Of a DNA stretch of 64,000 bases, positions 1 to 13,704 are shown piece by piece. The position numbers were made by a program, and so were the translations under genes. This stretch comes from Metopolophium dirhodum (lineage: Eukaryota; Arthropoda; Insecta; Hemiptera; Aphididae). The stretch's first letter is position 1. Every line of letters begins with the position of its first letter. Where the stretch lies: contig NC_083560.1 in the NCBI RefSeq assembly GCF_019925205.1, positions 33,960,270-34,024,269 on the forward strand, given 5' to 3'. Below the pieces are notes generated by a model that saw nothing but the letters and a program-made list of their open reading frames with translations, had not been told where the DNA came from and ran no database searches.

Positions 1-1024
1 TTGGAAAAATTACGTATTTGAATACGCATTCTGGATAATTTTTATTGACTGGTACTTATTTTAATCATTGGCGTGGTTAAAAATGATTGTTTTATACATA
101 CCACTGTCAATTATGTATACATATATAATATATTAAATCATCAAATATTATTATTGTCATTACTTACTATAACTTTTTTTTTTTTTTAACTTATTTTGAT
201 AATTTTTTGTAATACTAATATATTTATACTTTTTTAAATCTTTTTTTAAATCGTCAAATATTATTAATTTTTATTCATTCTTATAACTTTTTTTAGTAAT
301 TCTTTTTTTAAAGCTATGTCTAACAACACGGCATTATAATGCATTTATGCACGTACACGTAAACGTCCATAGTGACCTTAAATGTAACTCCTTTTTACCT
401 AACGTGTGCAGTTCGATCACTACCTGGTTTTTACCCGAGTGTGGTTCGACCATATTCAGGTAATAAATGCGATTTGGCTATCCCATATTTTTGTTATCAT
501 AATTTGAAAGGAACCGGTCCCGTCCCGTCCAGGTTTTAGTGTTACCTGCTCATTAGTTTAGGATACAGAGAGGACTGGCCATTTTTCGTAAAATTACAAA
601 GGTTAAATACGAGTGAGTCTCGTGTTATATACAGCCGCCGTGCAACGAGCTTTTTGTCTCTACTTGCTCTGGATTAATATTATTATACATAGTTATATTT
701 AGTGATGGGCGCAACTGACTAGTCGAGTACCATAGTGTTTCGATAGGTTACAAATATTTATCTGTATAATATATTTATCTAATAGTTATAATCGTCAACT
801 GTTTTGCGTTCCGTGTATGTAAATTATTATTGTAATAATTTTAATAAACTTTCTTTTAGAAAAAAATTAAAAATACAATTTTTCAACATATTTTTTTACT
901 TAATGGACATTTCTAACAAAATAAAATAAAATGTATAGCAGAAAATAGTATACCAATTTATTTGAATAATTACATTCATATATAAATTATTTAAATATTT
1001 AATTTCTCAAATTAGGAACTCCCT

Positions 1025-1069
<45 letters not shown>

Positions 1070-1224
1070 TAATATAATATGTATATATTGATATAACAAT
1101 TTACATAATATATACATATGAGATATATAAGCTATATAGATGTATATATGTATATACTATATAAATGTGAAGTTTATATATGTATATACTACTTTGTATA
1201 TTAATAATGCCTCTATATACTCTT
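1..1224. other. AT-rich intergenic DNA with TA microsatellite
   Basis: I see no coding region here. The stretch is A/T-rich with homopolymer runs and a GC-richer patch around 380-680. A (TA)n microsatellite occupies about 1022-1068 and grades into TA-rich sequence up to about 1190. Near 701 there is a motif AGTGATGGGC that resembles the ends of hAT-type MITEs. A loosely similar inverted motif lies near 34160, but no element could be delimited. Confidence 0.5.
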
Positions 1225-1935
1225 TCTTCTTGAGTTCATGAATATAATTAGAATTAAATCTATTTTCAATTATTCCAATTTTCAACTTTAAATCATAATT
1301 TTACTCCATTTAAGCTACAATAAAAAAAATTTTAATTCAAGTTTTTGCTTCCATTTTATTATTAATTTTTTTAATAAATAAAAATGTATAATTTATAAAT
1401 AATGTTAATATATAAATTATAATATCATTATTAATAAAATTAAGATTAATACCTTTTCACTTATGATTACCTACCCTCAATAATAGAAGGATTAAATTTA
1501 ATACCATGCTTATTAATAATAACTTAACAAAAATTACACCTTTAATTATAATTTCTTATTTAAATATTAATAAAAATATAATTTTTTTAATTGTTTTAAT
1601 CTCAATAAATTCAATTTTTGGTTTAAATTAAAATTCAATAAGTACACTTTTAGCTACATCTTCAATAAATAATACTACATGAATATTATTTGCAATCTTA
1701 TTAAATGAAAATGTATGAATTAACTATTTTTTAATTTATTCAATATTAAATTTTTAAATTATTAAAATACTTAATAATTATAATATTAACTATATTAATC
1801 AAATAAAACTCTTTAATTAAATTTTTTTTTTCAAATTAAATATATTAATTTTAATTTTCTCAATATTATAGGTTCATCTCCTATATTAGGTTTCTTAATA
1901 AAATTAATACTAATTAAAACTTTAATTTATAATAT
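1225..1935 (+). pseudogene. Nuclear mitochondrial insertion: decayed nad2 fragment
   Basis: Reading with the invertebrate mitochondrial code (ATA=Met, TGA=Trp) gives blocks typical of NADH dehydrogenase subunit 2, a complex I membrane subunit. Visible blocks are FLIQVFASILLLIFLM near 1334, a PFHLWLP-like block near 1456-1475, and a TTWMLFAILLNENVWI-like block near 1675-1720. It is broken for mitochondrial use. TAA sits where Trp is expected at 1525-1527, an A run just after it appears one base short so that the frame shifts, and a TAA replaces a likely Gln near 1629. Further frame changes occur near 1480. Flanks are nuclear repeats: TA-rich DNA upstream and a Helitron fragment directly downstream. 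I therefore read it as a numt and not an organelle contig. nad2 is identified from family knowledge; the source species was not tested. Confidence 0.8.
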
Positions 1936-1954
1936 AGTTTACTAATTATACCTT

Positions 1955-2100
1955 TTATAACCAATAGCAGCCATTTATAAACGAAAATTTCCACCGAAAA
2001 TCTCAAAATCCCCGTTTAAGTATCTCTCCGGGTGGTGGACACTAGATACATTAGGTAAACAATTACCTACTAATGTGTGCTCAAGTGTCAGCCTCACCAT
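1955..2100 (-). repeat. Helitron 5'-region fragment (short copy)
   Basis: This block matches, by eye, the segment at 22520-22650 that lies in the 5' part of the Helitron-like element described below. The shared landmarks are CCTATAACCAATA, a CTCAAAATCCC run and CTCCGGGT. It abuts the nad2 copy on the left and a dispersed repeat on the right. No coding sequence is retained. Confidence 0.5.
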
Positions 2101-3300
2101 GTTGAAAAGTTTGAAAATATAATACAAGGTTCTTCATTAGTTGTTGTCGGTGGAAATTAAAAACTAAGATGTGCGTAAATCCACAGTAATTTTTATGAGC
2201 GTTAGAACTTATTCATTTGTAACGACACTGGATATTCACTCGACTTCTCACGGAACGATTTTTATTAAAAAAAACGAATAATCGTAGATACTTTAAATTT
2301 ACACCAAATATTAATTTTATAACTGTCTATACTTGCGATTACATTTTCAAAATATTTTGACTTGTTCTGAGCCGTTTGAAGACTTTTGAATTTTTTTATT
2401 TTTTTTCCATAAAAGTCAACAAAATTTTTAATATCCGTGGCGCCGAACAAAAAATTTGAAAATGTATTACAAGGCTCTTCATATATTGTAACAATAATAG
2501 TTTAAAAATATTAAAAATACGTATGCATGATTATTTTTCATAAGTACCTATTTAAAGTACAAATTTTGACAACATTTATCAAATTGAAAATTTGCAAATT
2601 ATTTTGTAGTTAAAAATGTATAAAATGTTCAATTTTTATGCTAAGACTTGAAAATTTTAAACAAAGTCCCACGTAAGTTTAATTCATACTAAAACCAAAA
2701 ATCTAAAAAATATACACACAGATTTTATTTATAGACATTTAATGTTCAAATTTAGACGTAATGAGATGTTTAAACAAACAATAATGATTTTAGTTATTTT
2801 TTCGTAATTTTAATTTTATGGGTACTTGAAACTTGTCAAATATATTATTATATTTTAGACGCAAAATAATATTTTCAAATTCAATTTTTCGTCCAAAATG
2901 AATTTAGCCTACTGTAGAAAAGTAGTACTAATGCCTAATAGTAAAATAAATAAATTTAATCATAATTATATCATAAAATATACTTGGTAATATAATAGGC
3001 TGACAGCATTTGAACAGAATCGTTTTTCGTTTACAATGATTTTGTATAATTGAATTCAAATTTAACACATCCATTATACAGTTCCTTATCTAGACACCTA
3101 ATGTACAACAGATCGCTACCCACTTGCCCCTTTTTTTATTTATGATAACACCTAAAAAGGCATATACTAGATTCACTTTCCTATCAGAAAAGTTACTGTA
3201 TAAGAAAATCCAAGCACTTTTACTGTCCTAAAAGCTGATGACAGACACAAAAAAAAAAAAAAATAAAAAAAAACACATCATTGTAAAATCAGAATCTAAA
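2100..3300. repeat. Copy of a dispersed aphid repeat family
   Basis: This region shares long blocks with 14400-14700, 18003-18340, 23890-25770, 32040-33340, 36385-36710, 56000-56370 and 56400-57700. Recognisable pieces are ACAAGGCTC near 2470, ATTTTGTAGTTAAAAAT near 2600, and a terminal block at 3160-3300. That block contains TTCACTTTCCTATCAG, a long A run and CATCATTGTAAAATC. The family has no protein I recognise and a mosaic structure. It is probably a non-autonomous transposon or several overlapping ones. Short open frames such as 2265-2450 are chance. Confidence 0.6.
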
Positions 3301-4435
3301 ATGCAAAAATCTATAGTTTATAGCGTTACTAAAATAATATACCTAAAAACAAGCTAATGGGATAATCCTCAACTCGCACTTTCGGAATGTTTAGATATAA
3401 TTTTATATTGTTTATTTTACCTTTTATAATAAATTAATTTTGGTATCGAAACTTTACACGCTTTTATAGTTAACTGTTTACGTTGGTAAGTACAATTTCT
3501 ACTAATATCATCAAATACATTTAAATACACTTCACTTAAGACAAATTGTATGCGAAATGTCGGGAAAATAAATACAATCTCCCGACTCGACGTAGGGAGG
3601 AACCCGCCTAACCATCAGTATGTTACGTACCTATTAAGTATTATATATGTACCACATAGCACACGTTTCCAGTAGTCATGACTATATAATTTATAAGGCA
3701 ATTACTATATTATAACATGCTAAGGCCATTGTAAAAGCGTAGTAGAAAACAAAAAAGCTATAAAAATGTCGTCACACGTCTCTCCTCGGGAAAGTACGGG
3801 AGAAGATACTAGTCGACCAGAACACCAAGTACGATATTTGAACTCTGTCTCATGACCGAATTTGGCCACTACTACGACCACCCACTCCAAAGGACTCGAT
3901 CATATATATAGTAGACCATGACAAGAGCTCGTCAGACGGTTATACAGTATGGGTTGAACAAACGATTAGACGGTTAGGGACAGGTCACGTCGGGTCGTAA
4001 CACCGCTCACAGTCTTAAATTCTATATTAGAGTCGTAACACCACTCTCTTCTCCACCATAGATTATGATTTTGTAATTTTGTACTTCGTTAAATAAACAC
4101 TGTTCACAACCTAGTACATCAAGTATTCATTTCTGCGTTGATGTATATATCGACGTCGGTTGGGACGTAACAAGTACGATAGGCGTCGACAGCGTAATTT
4201 GTTTTAATATAATTATTATTGTTATCACCACGATTCGAGATAACGTTATCTCAGTTTAATGATTTCACGTCTTTTCACCTTCAAATTCTCAAATCATAAT
4301 AATAATTTATAATAACTTAGTTAAAAAATACGAAGGTAATTGTAGCTATATAGTAATTAATGAGTACTGCGCCGTTATAATAATTATTACGCCCTAAAGT
4401 CATAGGTATACTCATTTCTCACCGATCGTATATTT
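3300..4435. other. Intergenic DNA with a short segment repeated at 47.3 kb
   Basis: No gene is visible. Bases about 3718-3798 are an inverted match to about 47290-47375; both contain GTCACACGTCTCTCCTCGGG or its complement. The sequence becomes progressively richer in C and G towards 4440, where the LACTB2-like locus begins. Confidence 0.45.
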
Positions 4436-4778
4436 AAACCATGGCTGCGACTACGATCGCTGCCGCCGTCCAACCGTGTCGGCCGACGGTCGCCAGTCGT
4501 AAGTCGTCGACTCGCATTACGCCGACAGCTGCAGCTGCACCAGGTAAAATGTTTTGGATTATGATTGATTGTTGTGCCGAATTTAATTCGATTACTGTTA
4601 TGATTTTATTGTTGTGACGGCGATAACGGGTGTTCTCGATGTTATTGTAGCCCTCGTAATCGGCACTCGGCGAGGTCAATGTTCATCGCTCCACGATCGT
4701 CTGGCGGATGGCGGTTGTCCGCGTTGTCGGTCGTTCGTCAGTAGACTCTGCTTGACCAAACGCCGATCCCGTTCCAGG
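4436..4778 (+). promoter_or_regulatory. GC/CpG-rich head of the LACTB2-like locus
   Basis: This is one of the most GC-rich stretches in the window, and it lies just upstream of the LACTB2 start at 4779. An ATG at 4441 opens a 58-codon frame rich in Ala, Thr, Ser and Arg (MAATTIAAAVQ...), followed by a plausible donor CCAG/GTAAAA at 4543/4544. A plausible acceptor (TTCCAG) ends at 4777. Splicing these would put the next exon one base out of the LACTB2 frame. I therefore treat it as promoter or 5' leader, possibly with a decayed targeting exon. No TATA box or transcription factor site was identified. Confidence 0.35.
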
Positions 4779-7700
4779 ATGTCGTTGCCCCGTCTGCCCG
4801 CCGTCGGAAGCGTCTTGAGCAGAATGTTGTGGGTGTTGGGATGCAATCCCAGTTTCATGACGCTACAGGGTACTTATATGGTTAGCACGGGTCAGCGGTA
4901 TGCTTTACGCATCGGTATATCAAATATTGATGGATTTAGACTGTTTGTTTGAACGGGAAAATTCTTCTTGTAGTTTTTTTTCCATAGTCAGAGCCGGATT
5001 AAGCGTACTATATGCGGGGTTAAATCAAGTTAAATTGAAAAACTAAACCAGTTAAATACATCAATAGACTATTGAGTAAAAACCTTCATTTTTATTATGA
5101 AATCAATCACAGTTGTCATGCAACCATCAAATTGTTTATCCTTTTTTGGCCATCCGCAAATCTTTTTTTCCCAGGTGTTTCATATTTTGTAAAATGATGA
5201 ATAATGTATTCAAAGATATTTCATAAATTCTTTTTCAATACTTACTGTCTAGATGTTTGTGGATTATATTTTTATCATGAAGATCTTTATGCTTTTTTTT
5301 AGTAATTATTATTGATTATTATATATTTCACTCCATAGTTCAGTTAGTACCTAAGCAAAAGAGAAAGATACCTTTAAACAGTAATAATCTTTTGACATTT
5401 GGAAAACTCGGTTATTTCCGTTAAGTACTAAAAATTAACAATTACAGTGTTGATGAAAAATTCAATAATCGTTTAAATTCTTTACTAAAAATTATCTGGA
5501 AAACTAGATAATTCTCTGTTTCTTTGTTAAGCAAACTATTATATTATATATATTTTTTAATACCAGCTGTCTGCATTTTTTTTTAGGGTCTTAAGCAAAG
5601 CGCTTAATTTGATTGTGAGTATATCTGTCCCTGTCCATAGTATCCAAATAATCTGTATTCCATTTATAATTATTTACACAATTAAGAAGTTATGTATGAG
5701 GACAACTAGCTCAAATTTAGATTGCTCGGGTACATTGTTTAATGTTTGTAGCCAATTTGAATTATCAATATTGTTGGCGTAAAAATGTGAAATATTTTGT
5801 ACAATAACACTGCATTAGTTGGGACATTATATACCAAAAATTACAATGCATATTTATGTTATTATCATCATTTACAGGACAGATTTTGTACACACATTTT
5901 CGTTATGCAAATGACAGCAAAAATTTCATAAACCATATTCGAGACTCATAATTTAAAATGTATTAAGGTTTACATTCTTATCTAAAACATATATATTTTA
6001 GGTACATTCTGCTTACAAACTTTTGTAACATAAACTTCTAATTATAAATAGGTAGGTATAATATTCCAGAGGCGTAATCAGCTAAATCCAGGTTGTGCTA
6101 TGGTAATAATCTAATATTACTATATATACCTACTAAAAACAAATAGTTTAACTTAGTTTAATTATATTATCCTTGTATGTAAAATTATAATTGTTTTAAT
6201 TTAAAATTATATATTTACCTGATTTGCTAATCCAACATTTTGTTACAGACGTATTTTAATTGATGCTGGAGAGCCGAATTTTCCAGAATATATAAAAAAT
6301 CTTCAGTAAATGATGATAAAGTATAATTTTCAACTTGATCATATAATATCACATTGGCACTCGGATCATATTGGCAGGGTAAAAAAAATGTGTTGGATCA
6401 CTTATAAAAATGGTAAGATATTAAATATGTATTTATGTATGTGATTTGATTACAGTAGAATAAATTGCATTTTAATGAATCCGTAACAAGTTATAGTTTG
6501 TCAACTTTTAGAAATGTAATGTTATAGTAAAATATTTTAAGCTAAATAACCATGAAACATTTGAGTAGGTATTGTATTGTGGTATGATTATTTCTGCGTA
6601 TTATTAACATTTTGTCAATAAAAAATAGTATAATATACATTAAGTACTTATATCGTATTTTGACAACTCATATTTTATCAGAAGATTAGCATAATATAAC
6701 TGACTTTTAACTACTCATCCTAATCTATTAAGTTATACTCTGTAGGTATTTAAAAAGAAACCATTATGGTATTTGAACCAATTAAATTGCAGTCAAAATT
6801 TTATAAAAAATAAAATATATTACAATAAATAGAGTTAAATTAATATGGTAGCAAATGGAAAACAATCTTGATTATGATTTGAATTAATTTCTTAGAGTTA
6901 TTAATTACAGTATTTGAGCTTCTAAAATTATGTTATATATTATTATTGGAAACGAATCTTATAATATTTAAATATTTTTGAAAAATCTTATATATCTAAA
7001 GCAGTAAATATGTATTTTATTCATTATTATTAGTATTTTTTGTTTTTATATTAAATAGCTACTATTATAACTAAGATAGATCATTATTTTGTACATTTTT
7101 TTATACTACATACCTACTAATAAAGGACTGTGCTAAAAGATGACTATTTTATAAAAGTAACTTTTCTTAAACTATGTATGGTGGAGAGCGGGGGTAGTAG
7201 GAAATTAGGGTATTAGGAGAATTAATTCCAAGCAAATCACGTTGCTTATCAATATGTAATATTTTAGGCACAAATAGGTAGTAGGAGTATTGAACTGTAT
7301 CCCAGAATAGTTTGCAATGAAATTAATTATCGAAAACGTTTGGTATCAAAATTCATCTGAAAATTCATTTTTATTTTTATATAATATATATATAAGGCAA
7401 TATGAATTCCTCAATTTATATATCAACTAAAGAAATACAAAAGTGATATAAAATAGTCAAATTATATAAACCTTGGTATATGAAGGTATTTTTAATTAAA
7501 ATTGATCATAAATCTAAAAGTTGTTTGTTAGCTACTTAATAATATAAAGTAACAACTTCAGTTGCTTATTACTAGTATACCTAACTATAGTTGAAATGCA
7601 CTTTTATGAACTATATTAATCAATTGTAGTTTTTAAAATTCTCCAGTATATTAAAAATACAATACATTAGATAAAAAAAAAAATGAAACTATAGGTACAT

Positions 7701-10700
7701 ATTAAACTTATTATAAACGTTCTGTTCTTATCCTTGAAAACTTCATAAGGCTTTATGTAGAAAAAAACAAATATTTATTTCTAATTACCCCACTGGGGGT
7801 AATATGACAATTATTTGGGGCAGAAAAAGAATTTTTTGCAAAAAATAAAAAAATTGTACTATTAAAATTAATTACAGATGAGTATGATTGATTATAATAA
7901 AATATTTCATAAAAAAATATATACACAATAGATATCATTTAAGTTAAATAAATTTAAAATTTAATATTTCTTACCAACTCATTTTTTCTTATTACTTTGT
8001 TCTCCCCTGGTATATTTTATCGAAAAAAATAATATATTTTTAATATGAGTATAAATTAATACATACTTTTAAATTATATTACAGAATGTCAACAAAAAAA
8101 AAAATATAATATTTTCAAACGTAAAAGAAATAATTTTCTTTTTTAAAACATGATTCTTTATGCATCTTGTAGTTATCTAATCTTTAAATCATACTATAGA
8201 TTTAATAATTATTTTTAACTTTGTATATTAAAAGTTAAATTAAAAATATTTTATAATCATAAAAAGCATGATCATGCATTTTAATAGAAATTATAATACA
8301 TAGGTATTCACGAATATACACTTATTGATAATATTATTAATTTTTAAAAATCTATTCCATAAAAATACATTTTTATAAAAAAAATAATTGCATATTTAAG
8401 ATACTTTTGTAGAATAAGTTAAAAGCCCTGATTATTAGATTGAACTTTTGTTTGTACTGTGTAATATATTTTATTTCATTAAAAAATAATTTGAGGCTGC
8501 ACATAAACGAGTTAATAACTGAAAAGTAAAGCTAATTTTAAAGCATTAACTTAACTTACCAGTTTAATCTTTTAAATAATTTAACTTTAATTTCACTTAT
8601 GACAAGTGTAATCATATTTATTACCATTTACCAGGGCCTTTAAGTTTCAAGCACTAAATAGCAGTATTTAAGTGTATAGTGTACATGTATGTACTAAAAA
8701 AATATTCATATTATACTGAATATTTTTTTTTTTTTACAATATATGTATTTATATATAAATACTTGGAAAAGCATAATTATTTAAAACAAATTTTATTTTT
8801 CAATAATAATTTTTTGTGTATATTTATTGTTTGTAGATCTTTAAGCATTATTCCCAGTTTTATTTAAAAAAGTTAAATGTATCAAATACACCAAATATTA
8901 AATCAAGATATTATATTTATTTATTTTTATTTTATTTTTTAATATATACAATTTGTAAAACTTTATTTACAATATGAATATGTGCTAAGATAAACATGAC
9001 ATGAGTTACATGAAAAAACTTTATTTATATTTATTTAAAAATAAAATATAATTTATTCGGTATTGAAAAAATGTTAAATAAGACTGGTTGATCATAACAA
9101 ATTTTTACAACTAATATTCGGTTTATAATAAATATAATTCAAAATATAGACAAAGTTACAGTGTGGTAGTTCTTTTTTTAAATTATTGAAAATGTATTTG
9201 TTGTTGTTTTAGTATATTTAGTATTAATAATTAGTATTAATATTAATATACATTAATATGCTTAATATGTATGGTTGCATGAACAATCACTAAACATTTA
9301 ACAAATCAATAGAGATGAAGTTCTGAGCTCTGTTAATTAGTCAGTATTATTCAATGTTAATTTTCACTATTTACTACTTGCCTGTTACCACAAACTTTTA
9401 TTTCGTTACCATTATTTATTTATTAGTAAAGTTTGAATTTGAATTCAATACAATCAATATAAAAAAGCATTTAATTTATATTTAAAAACAATATTACAAA
9501 ATTTACTAAAAAATGTAATAGATATCAGTTGATTTACCTAACTAGTTTGTGTTGAAAAAAATTAGTTATTAAGTATTATAAAAATGATAGATTAACTTGC
9601 CGTAATTTATACTTAATCGATATCTTCGATAATAAATCCCAATAAAACTAAACATTGACAATGCTTCATCTTCACAAGCTCTTATCGATTTGTTTCATTG
9701 ACTTGTATAGAGAACTATCTGGACAGTTGATATTTAAACACATACAAATTAAAAGAGAAAAAAAGCAAAATAGATAAGGCAAAATGTAATGGAAAAAAGT
9801 CAAAATAAGCAATAATATTGTTCATCTATTTTAAAAATTAAATGATACACATTTTCATTTAAAAATTATTTTTCTATAGTTATCAAAAAAAAAAAATACA
9901 TTTACCTTCAAATCCAACTTTACTTAATAAGTATGATATGCGAATTGGTACTTTTTACATATATCTTATTGGACATAAATATGGAGAATAGTTATCCAAG
10001 TTTGTCTTGGATTTTTTTTTCTTAAGAGAACGTTTTACCCGCATGTGTTGTCTCCGTCTTACAAACGTACAACATAGCAAAAACTAAGAAACAACATTTT
10101 CAACACGTAAAATAGGAGAACTTTGGCTGTGGAATATCGTTTTTACTTTTTTTTATCACTAATACAAAAAAAGTTCTTATTTTTTCAAATTCTATTATTA
10201 TTTGCGTTTTTCAAATTAATAACTTTTTTTGAAGTTCCGATATAGAAAAATAAAAACTATTGAACAAGGTTCCTCATTTTTTGTGGTAAAAATTTCGTTT
10301 CCTAGTTATTATTAAAGGGCGGATGTTTAGGTTCTTAAAAGCTTAAAATATGATGATAATATGTTCTAAAAAGACCCTAAAATATTTTCTAAATATGCCG
10401 ATAATATGATTTATTTTCTTTTATAACAGATAAATTATTTAAATAAAAAGTAAAAACAAATTTATTACTACCAAACATTCTCATCATGTTATCAGGTATA
10501 AAATACTATAATCTATGGTACAATCACGGACTGAGAGTAACAAAATAATCAGCGTTACCAATTTTAATAAAAACAAGTAGATAATTGAATGATTTTTAAT
10601 TTTTATCATTCTTAAATCCAATTATTTTTTTTCATTAAAAAATCACAACTCGAAAAACTAACAAAATTTTAATTAATTAACAATAATAGAAGATATTCTT

Positions 10701-11281
10701 AAATATGAAAAATAGGCTAAATATAATGATCAAAATATGTTTAAATATGCAAAATAATTTAAGTCAAGTTAAGTTTATGATATTTGTTAAGTTAATTGAA
10801 AAAAAAACTAATTAACTGATTTAAGAAATTGCATTAACTTGCTGCCCAGCCTTAAAAAATATACCCTGTTCAGTGCATTTTTTATTTTAATAGTTATTTT
10901 ATAAAAATGTAAATTTAATGACATAATAATGTTTCATTTTTAGGATCGAATTGTTCGAGTAAATAATTATATTAAACAAAGATTAGAAAGAGAAATGGAA
11001 TTGTATAACTTGATTAATAAAAGTCCATCCGGATCATTGTCTGAAGAAGAAATTGTAAAGGTAATGTAAAGACAAGTTTACATTTGTATTGTTATGTTTA
11101 ATTTTGCTATTACATGAATCATACTTTTAATTTGCTCATATAATATTTTTATTTTATTCAGGTTATTCCCAATGATTACAAGAAAGTAGCATCGTATATT
11201 GTGAAAAATCATCTTGCTAAATTAGAGAAGGACGGAAAAGTGGTTTTAATCGACAATAAATGGACAATCAATCAACAATGA
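4779..11281 (+). pseudogene. LACTB2: LACTB2 (metallo-beta-lactamase-fold endoribonuclease) pseudogene
   Basis: LACTB2 is a mitochondrial-matrix single-strand RNA endonuclease of the metallo-beta-lactamase fold. Exon 1 (4779-4897) encodes MSLPRL... with the family block VLGCNPSFMTLQGT; two residues of the usual GTNTYLV loop are missing. The donor CAGCG/GTATGC and the acceptor TTACAG at 6248 join in frame to give GQRRILIDAGEP, as in animal LACTB2. Exon 2 (6249 to about 6378) carries EPNFPEYIKNLQ, then an in-frame TAA at 6307-6309, then the metal-binding HWHSDH motif. The last two exons (10944-11060, 11162-11281) are open and encode the C-terminal helical tail DRIVRVNNYIKQR ... KLEKDGKV ... ending at TGA 11281, with clean TTTTTAG, AAG/GTAATG and TTCAG signals. 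The central exons (TPGHT region, second metal ligands) were not found in 6.4-10.9 kb. The stop, the loop deletion and the missing centre argue for a dead duplicate. An alternative is a rearranged locus with intact copies elsewhere. Confidence 0.85.
6379..10943. other. Long AT-rich intron or gap where central LACTB2 exons should be
   Basis: About 4.6 kb of A/T-rich sequence lies between the second and third recognisable LACTB2 blocks. I looked for the TPGHT and SGD-type metal-binding blocks of the family and did not see them. Short open frames (for example 7753-7938 and 8679-8867) have low-complexity Tyr/Phe/Ile composition and look like chance. Bases about 10015-10075 resemble the end of a MITE found at 31270-31345 (shared GTTGTCTCCGTCTTACAA). 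Confidence 0.5.
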
Positions 11282-13700
11282 AATGTGATATAGAATATTA
11301 TTAAAATTTAACTTGTTACAATTTTAAGTGTTTTTTTTCATAAACCAAATTAAAAATAGAACAGATACTTGTTGTTTATAATGTTGAACTTGGGTAAATT
11401 TAAAATTTGTATAAGATAATACGTAGAACTAGAGACCAAGAATTATATGAACTAAGGGTGTATAAAATATGATACATAAATGAATGTCAAAAGGGTCAAA
11501 ATAACAATGATATCAAAAATAATATAACTATAGTGAGTTCTGCTTATGTGATCACTGGTTTATAGAATTAATCGTTTACTGGAATCAAAAAAGATAAACC
11601 CAAACCAAATCTTATGTTATGAATGTTAAATTGACCTTTTAATAGAATGTTCTTAACTTAAAGTTTGGTAATAGGTGAATTCACACTCATATTAGAATTA
11701 TTGACACAGGGTTGGTTCTGCTAAATTTGCTATGTTGGGGGTGGGTCAGAGAGGGAAAATGAATAGTGAGCTGACTTTCTCTTTAGCGGAATTCACTGTA
11801 AAATTAATGAAATTTTTAATGAAACATATAATTTTTATAATAATTTCTTAGTATATTTTTTATTCTGATTCTAATATCAAATTTAATAGTAAATATAATT
11901 AAACAGTTTTAACTCAAAAGTAAATAACACTTGTATTTATTAATTGGTAGTTTGTAGTTTTTCAATAAAATAATAGAAATTATTATGTTAGTGCATTAAA
12001 ACTGTTTATGTATATAAAATAATTATTTTTATCCATAAATTATTGTACTGACCTTGTTATTTTTTACAAGGTATATAATAAAATATACATGAAAAATACT
12101 AGACATTCTCATTCTAGTCTTGTTTGTTATCATTAACATTTATGAAAAAATAAAAACAAATTTTATTCTTTGAATAGATTGTATATTAATGTGTTAACAT
12201 TACTTAATTAGTGTTCAACCCGTCTCTATTTTACAATGATTTATTTTCAATAGTATTTATTCAGTTTTGTAAGTTTAATCTTAGATTGAATAAATAGAGG
12301 TTGCATTATCAAATTAAAACGGAATAACAATGTCTGTGAGTTATCGATATTTTTTTCCATATTTCATTTTTAATACAAGTTATGAGCATTTTCAAATATT
12401 GTAATATTTTGTTAATTACACTATTGATTTTATAAAATCAAATATTCATTAACCACGGTCTATTTGTATATTCTAAAATCAATGCATAGAATGAACATAC
12501 ATTTTCTATTTTATGTATTTATTTGCTTTTAAATGGAAACAACTAATACGGGTGTGGGATCCTCTTAATTGTATGCAGTATTGATGTCTACTGTTTTTGA
12601 TCTATAAATAGTAGGTCAATAATTACCATTAAATATAGTTTTAACAGGTTAAAATATTTATATGAGAAGTGTTTTACTTGTAAAATGTTTGTTTAACTAA
12701 TTAACAATACAGTGAACCACAATTATATATTATATATATCTGAAAACAATTTTTTAAGTATTTTTATAACTGATGTTTTCTATAATTTTCAGAGTAATTT
12801 ATTTTGAGGCGATAACATATTCTTCTTATAATAATTGTATGAAATATGAATATATATATTATATTATTGTATTTATATTAATTTATATTAATAATTTATT
12901 CTTGTCTCGGGATAATTTAAAATCATGTTTGGAATTTGAACATTGATAGCACATTCTATGTAATATTAATTTGGTTTAGATTAGTTGTGAGTAGCTTTGA
13001 TTTGCATTTTTGTTATAATTATTGTCCCTCTCGTATTGTTCGTTTTGAATTAATCGACAAATGTTAAAATGATGATTTTGTTGCACAATAGTTAAGTAAT
13101 ATTGTATTATAATACCACATTAGTATAGAGTTGTTTCATATTTTGGTTAACGTACTTTTTGTGTTGCGCATCCTATACTTTGTTGTTATTATTGGCTCTT
13201 TTTGTAATGTACCTACCATGACTATTTTTAATGCACATAGCAAATAGTGTAGAATTCTGTGGTTGTAGCTGACAATAATTGGCTGATAGCCGTCATACTT
13301 CATGAACGACTTTTAATTTAAATCTTTTTACAGCTATTGAATAGTGTCTCTTAAAATTACTCTATTTGTGATGTCAATGGTACCTACAGAACTACAAATA
13401 ATTTACAAAATGTACTTTTTAATAATTAAAATATTTTAATTAGTTTAAGTAACATGTTGTAAGATTAAATACAGTATTCTCAAGAAATTTATTTTTGTAC
13501 TTAATCTATGAGACTATCGACTTATTCGAGAATAATAGGTAACTTATTAAAAGCGGTGACCAATTATAGCTACTGGTGATATATATTTTTAATATTTATT
13601 TATAGAATTGATAGAACTGTATAAAACACACTTTATACTTTAAGATATAAGATAAATATATTAAGATAGGACCTATTTAGGCCCCAATGAGTTATTAGCA
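11282..13700. other. AT-rich intergenic DNA with a MITE-like patch
   Basis: No gene is visible. Between about 11675 and 11810 there is a GTGAATTCACAC / GCGGAATTCAC pair in opposite orientation around a TCAGAGAGGG-containing core, which suggests a small foldback element related to the MITE at 21036-21466. The rest is low-complexity A/T. Confidence 0.35.
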
Positions 13701-13704
13701 GTAG

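Noticed and set aside
2436..2450. TGGCGCCGAAC, which looks like a retroviral tRNA-Lys primer-binding site
   Set aside because: It lies inside the dispersed repeat, where another copy (near 14560) reads GGCGCTTTTTGGCCGAAC, so the match is a chance mutation. A second occurrence near 36284 has no LTR pair or gag/pol around it.
4434..4858. Minus-strand frames over the GC-rich LACTB2 head
   Set aside because: They are shadows caused by high GC and few stops; the plus strand has the LACTB2 exon and splice sites.
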